NCBI GenBank assembly: GCA_965230185.1
Contig: OZ245995.1
Coordinates: forward strand, 2,728,001 to 2,792,000
DNA: 64,000 bases
Direction of reading: 5' to 3'
Origin: Motiliproteus sp965230185
Lineage (GTDB): Bacteria > Pseudomonadota > Gammaproteobacteria > Pseudomonadales > Balneatricaceae
This document shows positions 49,801 through 58,800 of this stretch, in pieces; positions within the stretch are counted from its first letter, which is position 1, and each line of letters opens with the position of its first letter. Under the pieces are notes generated by a model. The model was not told the origin of the DNA. It ran no database searches and saw only the letters and a list, made by a program, of their open reading frames with translations. The position numbers were made by a program, and so were the translations under genes.

Positions 49801-52800
49801 CGTTGAGACCGGCAAACAGATGCACACCTGGATTGAAGGGCAGATCGAGGAATTTCGCCAAACCGCTGAAGCTGTTGTTGAGTTGCGCCTTTGCGAACGC
49901 GCTTGCCTGCCCCTTCACCGTCTTAAAGAGAAATCCTCCAATCCTGTTGTCCAGAAACTGACCCAGGGGAGAGTTGGGATTATTGTCCAGGGAGCGAAAA
50001 TCAACGCTCTTTTCGTTGAGGAAGGATCCGAACTTCAGCAGGTAATCGAGCAGCGTCTGACCGCCACCAACGACGAAGGTGTCGCCACCAGCAAGCAGTC
50101 GTACGAGAGTCTCCGCTGATGTCGTTCCATCGCCGAACGCAGCGCCAAACAGGTCGATCAGAGCGCTCCGGGATTCCGACCCCGCCTTCAGGGCATTTAC
50201 GACGATCTCTGCCAGTGGATCCGATCCCAGGAAAACATTGAATCCCGCACCGGTGTCGATGCCGTTGATATTCCTGATCGTTCCGGTGAAACCTTTGACC
50301 TGCTGACTGACGTCAGTCGGCGTAAAGCCTCGAATTTCATTGACATCTTCGGTCTTGAGGAAGGTGACCAGCCATGGGTCGTCCTCGGTGCCGGTCCCCG
50401 TCAGCGAGTGAACAAGATTCTGTTCCAGCTGGTTAAGCGCACTTTTTATCTCTTCCGCTGTCGCGGTCTTTTCGATCTTCTCGGTCAGTCCCCCATCATG
50501 ATGCAAGCGGAAGTTGTCGCTCGTGAGACGGCTGACAATTTCCTGCACTTCCTGAACGGCCGGACCGCCGGGTTTTTGCAGAACGATGCCGATCTGGCCG
50601 GCCGCCTGGCTGACTTTCAACTCGTCCGTATTAATGACCAGTTCACCGACATTACCCGAACGGTCGAATGTGATGCTGAATGGATCTGCCGCGATTCCGC
50701 TGCCCGTGGGAGTGCCAATTTGAGGTCTGGTTCCGTCGGCATAGACAAGGTGCCGGTTGATAGCATCCCGGACATCAGCGGCGCTGGCGTTGTGAGGTAT
50801 CGGGTCTGTGTCCCTTCCGTTCAGGGAGAGGGTAAAGGTGCCCTTGTTTTTTTCAGGGGATAAGCCAAGGGTCTGGGTTTCCCGGACGCCGGGCGTCAGG
50901 TCTCGGATCTTCCTCGCCGAGATAGCCCCCGCACCACTGCTCACCGCCGCCGATAAGGTGCCTCCGGTCGCGAACGGATCGAGCTGAATCGTGTAACTGT
51001 TGCTCGCACTTCTGTTGTTGGAAACCTCAACGGACTGGAACGTCCGTTTGTTGGTGACGATCACATCATTGCCGGAGACAAAAGCGAACTGCTTGTTCAA
51101 ACTACGGATCCCTGTTACCAGTTGGCTGGCAATCTGGGACAGGTCGGCATTTGGTGCAACGGTATATCCAGAATTTTCGCCGTCGACCGTTACGCGCCAT
51201 CTGTCGTTTTCTTGCGGTTGGCCGACCAGGGAAATTCTGGACGCCAGTTCGGGCAACGTTTCCGCCGGGACGGCTCGCAGATCGAATTCAATACCCCCCG
51301 ACCCGAGTCTGGTTACGAAGATCTTCGTTCCATCGACAGTCACCCGTGTGGATTGCTGGTTGCCAAGCACACTTCCCAGTCCGCTCGCAATGTTCTCCAG
51401 GCTGTCGCTCGCCCGCACCTCGTAGTCGAAATCCGCGTTGTCGAGACTGGCGATCCATCGTTCTTCCGCCACCGGCGTACCGGACAGGTCGATCGACTTG
51501 CCGTTCGAGCGGCCCTGCGTTGCGTTGCCATTTGGCGTATTGATGGATTCAACCGCTATTGGGACGCCGTCCGGTCGGATCACGTAAAGGATGTGACCAT
51601 CGGCGAACGCGGTAAACTCTTCGTGAGCGTTGATCTCCTCGGCCAGCTTCGCCGCCGCCACATCGGCACTATCCTGATTTTCGATCATCGCGGGGAACAT
51701 TTCGCCGTTCATCGTGATCTGCCACAGATCACCCATGCCTGAGACCCGCGTCAACACGAACGTTGTGGCGTCGGCATCCTCGGCCACCTGGGTGCCGCCA
51801 TCTTGCTCACGACGGATCTTGATCGAAACCCGGGTCCCATCCTGTCGCGTCACGACAATGGCATTTTCATCGGACGATGCACTGTAAGTGCCCTCACCAT
51901 TGATCTTCGCTGCGAGTTGCATCGCGATTATCGGCAGGTCGTCACCGTTCGCGACCGGGTGAACCAGATCTGGACCGCTCCCAAGATTAACGATCCAACG
52001 GTCACCCTGGCGCGGTTCACCACGAAGTTCGAGCCTCGTAGCTTCGACCGGTCGTTCATTCAGGGATTTTCCCATTACCAGAGCGAAAGGCTGGTTACTG
52101 AGGGAGACCACCGAGATCCGGGTCCCGCTCACGGTGACGTGGAAACCGGCTTCCTTCCCCAGTGCTTCACCGAGTCCGGTGGCAACTTGCTCCAGGGTGT
52201 CGTTTTGCTTTGCCTCATAGCGGTAATCGATGCCGTCTAAATTCGCGATCCAGATTTCACCTTCTGTCGGCGTGCCGACCAGACTGATGGATTGCCCCTC
52301 GGACGACTCCTGCGTCGCCGTACCATTCGGCGTGTCAATGGTACCCACGGTGATCGGGGTGCCGTCGGGCCGGACCACATAGAGCGTATTGCCAATGGCG
52401 TATGCGGTGAAGTCAGCAGCGATATTGATCGCCCTGGCCAGCGCCGTTGCCGCCTCTATGGCACTGGCGCCCTGGCTGATCGTCGCGGTGAAATCGATAT
52501 TGTTCAGCGGGATCTTCCAGGTATCTGTGTTTTCCGTATTCCGAGTCAGCCTGAAGGTCGTCGCGTCGGTCTCACTGACCGGTGCGCTTCCGGTCGCCTC
52601 GATCAGGACACTGACTGCCAACACCTCCAGCTGCTTCAACGCCGTCTCGATCCGCCTCTTCAGGACGTCACTATTTCTGTCCCACTCGATCTCGGCGGTG
52701 CTGTTGCCGTTATAAGTCAGAGTGAATTTGGTCGGATCGGCGCCTGTCAATGGGCCGGTCAACTGGATGGCGTAGGCTTCGAGCGCTGGATCGCTGCCCC

Positions 52801-55800
52801 TGAGCAAGGTTTTCAGTTCAGCGAAGGGCACGTTGAGATCCCGGGTAAGGCCGTCCAGGCCGTTTACCGGGATGGTGAGACCGCTTGGCGTTTCGCCTCC
52901 GGACAGACTGTAGCTCACCACGAAAGGTTCTTCGATGGTCCCCCTACCCACAACGTCCGTAGTTGTATTCAAGGCCCGGAGCTTTGACTCCAGCCTCCCA
53001 GCGTCCACATCCCAGGGCACGCCACCGACGATCGGTTGGCCTTCTATTGCCAGGTCGAACGTCCCACCATCTGCGTCCGCGATCACCAGTGGCTGCGTGA
53101 CCTTGCCGTCCACCCGGTTGAACAGTAGACCACCGATGGAGACCGTATCCGCTGCCAGCTCTTCGGACAATGAAACGACCTCTACAAGTTTGGCATCTCC
53201 AAACCCCAGATACTCAATCTCGAAGTGTCCCTGGTCTTCTACCCACTGCACTTTGGTATGGGGGATCGCAGTCTGAATTTTACTGGCTAAAAGATTCCGA
53301 TCCGCGACGAGATCTATAGTCGGCCTGACTTTGAAATTGTCAGTTGCTAAGAATCCTTGAACATCATCGGCCCTAAGAACCAGCTTGCCTTTCGTAGCAG
53401 CGGGTAGATAGAGGTGTTGAATCTCGTTACGCCCATCGACGCCAGTGCTGTTCAGGACTCCCTTTAGCGTCTCCACCGCCTTGAAATGACTATTCTCTAC
53501 ATTACGTAACAGTTTCACTTCCGTCGCAACCAGAAGCCGCGTCTCGGTATCGAATTCGACGCGGAACGGGCTATTTGATGTACCGTTGCCGCCAACGATG
53601 ACCGTCCCCTGCAGGTTGGGTAGTTTCGCCAACTCTTTCCGGAGGTCCTCAGCGTTGATATCAAAGGGAATTGGGCCAGTCGAAATAAGACCAAGCTTCA
53701 ATTTGAAGTCACCACCATTGACGCCCGTCGGCAGCACGATCTGCTGAACGGAGTTCCCCGTGTCGCCCTGCCGGGTTGTATTGACGACGATCGTCTCCTG
53801 CGACAGTGGCAGCAATGTACCGTAGTTGGCTTTGAATATGTCAAACGTGCCCGGGACGTCTGAGATGTCAATGGTGTTGCTTACCGTAACCCGCGGCAGG
53901 TCGAGCCCCAGGGCGCTGGCGAGGGTGTCCAGGCGCAGGAGCCCTTCCGGACTCCGAATTCCGGTGCCAAAGAAACCGGGGCCGCCGATCAGGTCGCCTG
54001 CGAAGGTGGCATCGCCCTTGAGCTTGAAGGTGTTCTCATCGGCGCCGCCGATGACGGTGGTGTTGGAGTCAACATTCGTAAAGACAAGCTTGTTGTACTC
54101 TACCGAGGTCGGGATAAACTCGTTGATAAAATCGGTCACCAATGATGCCTTGGGAAAAATGCTCGAACGACTATCGACCTTGGTGACAGTCAGGGTCGTC
54201 ACGGTCCTGGGCGAGAGTAGCAAGGCGCTGAAGCTGCTTGTCCCCTGCGTAACGGTGAGCGGCTCCACGCCGCCTGAATCGAAGGTGATGTTCCATGCAT
54301 TGATGACAACCGGATCAGCTTCGACCTGGACATCAAGGTTGTCACCGCCTGGGTATCGCAGCACATTGAGCGCCTCACGAATATTGTCAGCGGTCGCGCT
54401 CGTATCACCAGCAACAAACGAGATGGGATTCGCTGTTGGTTGCGAACTCGCCACCCGTTTTTCCGCCGGAATCTCCGCGAAAACCGTTATGTCGTCTTTG
54501 CTCTTGAGATTCTGGTTGCCCAGTGCCAAATTCGAGCTGTAGCCCTTCTCGCTGAAGGTGATTCGGAAAGTCATGAGATCCTTGTTCGCAACCGACACGC
54601 TCACGCCCTTGTCACGACTGAAGCTCGAAATGGCTTCCTCGATGGCTCTCTCGATGTTATAAGCCACGTCTTTGGCTAGCGTGGTGAACCCCGGCACCGT
54701 TGTCGCGACTTTAATATCGTCGGTTTGCCTCTGTCCCGACGTGCCGTCCGGATCGGCGAGCGCCAGGCGGAAAGTTCCGCTTGCCGCCTTCTTGAGGTCG
54801 AGCAGGATCGACTCCGAACCGGTGAGCGTCAGGGTAAAGTCACCATTGGCGCTCACGCGCTGAACTGGTAATTTCTCGGTTGCGAATTCAAAATTGAGTT
54901 TCTTGCTGACGTTGCTGAAATCGAGCTCGAGGTCGTGGTTGTTTTCCACCAGGATCGAGGTGTCGATGGTGAGAATACTGTCCTTTTCACGGAAGTAGGT
55001 GGGAAGGAACTGATCAAGCCCGGAGTAGTTCACACCCCAGTTACTGCCAAACACAAACCTGGCATCGGCATTGGCCGCGACGAGGGTCTCGATGTTCTTC
55101 AGCCTGCTTGGTGGTGATCCGTCGCGTTCCGTGGAAACCAGGTTCGGTTCGGATCCGCTGGCATCCTCAAAAGGAGTGCCATCTGTTTTCAGTACAGCCA
55201 ACTTCGGCAGGTTTTTCGCGGAAGGCGAGTGGAACAACACTTTGAATTGCTTATCACCATCCGGGGTAACCGTAACATCGAAGTTGGGATCCCATCCATT
55301 GTCAGCAAAGAAGCTTCTCAGTTGCGCAGAAAAACCACTTAACTGACTCAGCTTATTTAACTCATCCTCGATGACTTTAGCGGTGTTGTCGGGCGCCTCG
55401 ACAGTGATGGGGATCGTCATATCGGAATCACCGATCTTCAGCCGGAATTTCCCGCCAACGCCCGGAGCACCATCGACCGAAAGATCAATGAGCTGGACCT
55501 CGTTGAGGCTTTGTCCGTCGTCAAGCAGGGACACCTCGGTATTGGTAACAGCCGTCCCGTCCCCGGTCATCAGGTTGTTCAGAGAGAACTGAAGCAAAGG
55601 CGGAATACGCGGATGATCCAGGAGTTCAACATGAAACACGTTATGCTCAGCGGTTTTCCGTACCTTGACTGCGACATCATCCAGGGCATTGAGCGCGTCC
55701 TGGATTTGGGAAGCCAAATCCGTAGCGTCGCCACTGTATTCAATCGTCCCTGAGGGATCGTCTCCTGCTTTGAACAGGAGTTTGAAATCGCCTTTTACTG

Positions 55801-58800
55801 CATCACCAAGACTCAGCTTCTGGGCTGGATTGGCACGACCATTGGTGGCGACCAACAGGGTGTCACCCGCGCCAAAGGTGCCGGAGGCATCACCAAATCC
55901 CTGCAGTGTAAGGTCAGACAGGATCTCAGTGAAGGAGCGCTTGTTCTCGATGAACTCCCCGGTTCCTGCGATAAGCTCCCCCTGGTTCAGGTTGTAGGTA
56001 ATGGATTCAGTGACCGCTGAAAAATCGATAGTGTCACTGCCGTCATCCTCACGCTCGACGATTTCGACGGTTCCCCAATCATTGGGAATAACAAAGGTAT
56101 CGTTTCCAGAACCACCGTCGAGGCGGGTTACGTTAGTCTCCGTTTGTCCCGGACGGAACTCAAAACCCAAAACATCATTTCCCGCCCCACCTTCAAGCCT
56201 GTCCCCATCCCCCACAATAGCGTTCAATGCGTCGTTACCAGGTCCTCCAAGCAGCGTATCCATGCCGGTACCAGCATCGAGTTTGTCTGTGCCCGGCCCG
56301 CCTTCCAGACGATCATCCCCCTCATTCCCGATGAGCCTGTCGTTGCCACTCCCTCCCAGTAGTGTGTCGTTGCCGCCCCCTCCCGTGAGAATGTCCATTC
56401 CCTGGAGACCAACAAGCGTATCGCCAGTTTTTCCAGCTTCGCCGCCAGCGGTCAAGTGATCCCCCCTGGAAGATCCGCTAAGAGTTTGAATAAGGTCGTC
56501 ACTACCGGTGATCCTGATCGGATCATCGCTTCCAATAACCCGATGGACATTTTCGGGAATGCCATCGGCGCCAAAGCCGGAAGCCGTTCGCATCGCAAGA
56601 TTCACAACGGGCGCTGTCCCCGGGAACCCGGAATAATCGAGGGTGAGCCTGCTGCCAGCCGCGCCGTTTTCCTCGATCTGACCGACAAGCGCCGCAAGGT
56701 CCTTAACCTTAAATGTGTTTTCTTTCTTGCCTGCCTTAATATTCAAGACCTGATAGGCGGTGACGCTATTGACCAGGACGCCAAGGGCGTCCCGGTGCGT
56801 TACGACCACCTTACCCTTGCCTTCCAGTTCAAACGTCAGGTTTTCCTCAAAATCGCTGAAATCGAGGGTGTCGCGAATTCGGGGAGACGTATCGTCCCTG
56901 TTATCGACGTTTACAGAGAAACCCTTGCCCCAGTTACCGCTGAACTTGAAAACATTGTCTTGAGTAGTAGTACCGATGACCCTCTCAATGAAAGGCACAT
57001 TTGTTACCGAGTTCGCCCCACCGTCATTGACGGTGACGCCGCCAAAATTGAATTGAAAAGCCAGCGGCGTGGTTACACCTGCGAAGTTGAACGTGTCGAG
57101 GGCTCCCCCATTTCCCCCTTCAATCACGATGTCCGCACCCCAACCATCCTCGAAATGATAGGTATCGCTGTCCGCGCCCCCGATGAGCGTGTCAACTTCG
57201 CCCCCCCCGGTCAGCTGGTCTTCGCCCGCACCGCCCTCGAATCGTTCCCCTTGAGCGCTGCCCTTGAAACTGTCATTCGCCGCCCCCCCCACCAGCTTCT
57301 GAATGTGGGTAACAGGGCCTGTGACAACGGCGTCTGCGACATTGGGGTTGGGATTGTTCAGATCGACGCTCGATTCAGAGCCCTTGTCTCTCTCAACGCG
57401 CAGTTCGTTTTCCGCCCCGCCGCCGCCACTCAGTGACCCTTGAATGGTGGCGCTTTCGTTGAAATGAAATGTGTCGTTCGCTTGACCGCCTACGATTGAG
57501 TGGACGTTCTTAACAGTGAAAAGCGGGTTGCCAGCCGCATCCTTGACGATCACGGTTCGGCCATTGGCACCCTCGACCTCGACTTTCAACGGATTAGTAG
57601 TGAGGCTGCCCTGCAGATTCAATGTTGCCTGCTTGTTCACTGGCAGCTGCGCGGTGGTGACGGGCATCGTACCGCCACCTTCCGCCTTGACGAAGTTGCT
57701 GCCGTCCCTGATCTCATGCAGGTGGCCGTCGGGCGTCACCGTGACGGTGAGATTAGCATCGACGCCGTTGAGGTCGAGTATGCCTTGAGAGGGATCCTGC
57801 CCATTGATGGTGATCTGCCACACGCCTCCGAACAGTGCGATCTTGAATGTCGTGTCGGCCGGCGCGGGGCTGCCGTCCGCAGAGGAAAGCGTCTGAATCG
57901 CAGCTGTGTTCCTGATCGTCTCCGCGAGCACAAGGTCGAACTCGAGAGCCAGCGTCGCGGCCTCAATAACACCTGAGCGCTGTTCGAGGATCCAATCCCC
58001 GCCCAACACCGCGGAACCGGTCAAATCCGTGGAAGCCGCAACATCCGCCCCGGTCATCTCAGCCAGCGCCTCAACAAAGCCCACGCCCCACTCGCCATCG
58101 GCCAGATTACACCCATACAGAAGGATGTCTGCCTCGGCGCTCAGCGCATGGCGCCAGGAGGCCAGCTCGGCATAACTTGCGAGGCTGTCCGAGTTGAGCT
58201 GTGCACTTCCAAGCGAAAGGCTACCCGGCGAGCCGTGGGACAGGATATGCAGGGCAGATATGCCATGCTCGCCGTCCAGGAATTCTGTGATTTGCGCTAT
58301 GCCGTCGCGATCAGCTTCAAGCATCACGATATCAAGCGTGCTTGCTGCCCGGTCTGCAGCCAGCGCCTCCAAAAACGCCCCGGACATCTCAATGGCCGGA
58401 TCCACGAAGACGAGCTGTCTCAGTGTGTTCTGAGCGATAGTGGTTGATGATGCGTCACCGGGAACATCCGGGTCACGAACTTCAACCAGTTGAGGCGTAT
58501 GGGTGCCGAGTTCCGGCAATTCGGAACTGGGAGGCCCCCGTGGCAGTGTTGGGTCGTAGACGGCAGCTTGCGGTATCTCAAACACCGCAGACAGTCCCCC
58601 CGAGTCATCTCCTTCGGATGACGTTGGCGAATCCAAATCATTGTCATAGATTGAGATGCCTGCGACGGGGGGGGCGCGCGCTAGTTGCTGAAACGGAACA
58701 ATGGATAACAAGGGTTTCTCATCGCCCGGGATAACAAGCGACTGATCGTCAATGTACTCAGTATCTGGAGGCTCAGTCGCGATCACCGGCGACGGCAAGG

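Noticed and set aside
31904..58734. Many plus-strand open frames of 60-330 codons across the giant gene
   Set aside because: They are antisense shadows of the GC-rich coding strand: Arg/Pro/Val-rich, without ribosome sites, and the minus frame shows clear domains throughout.
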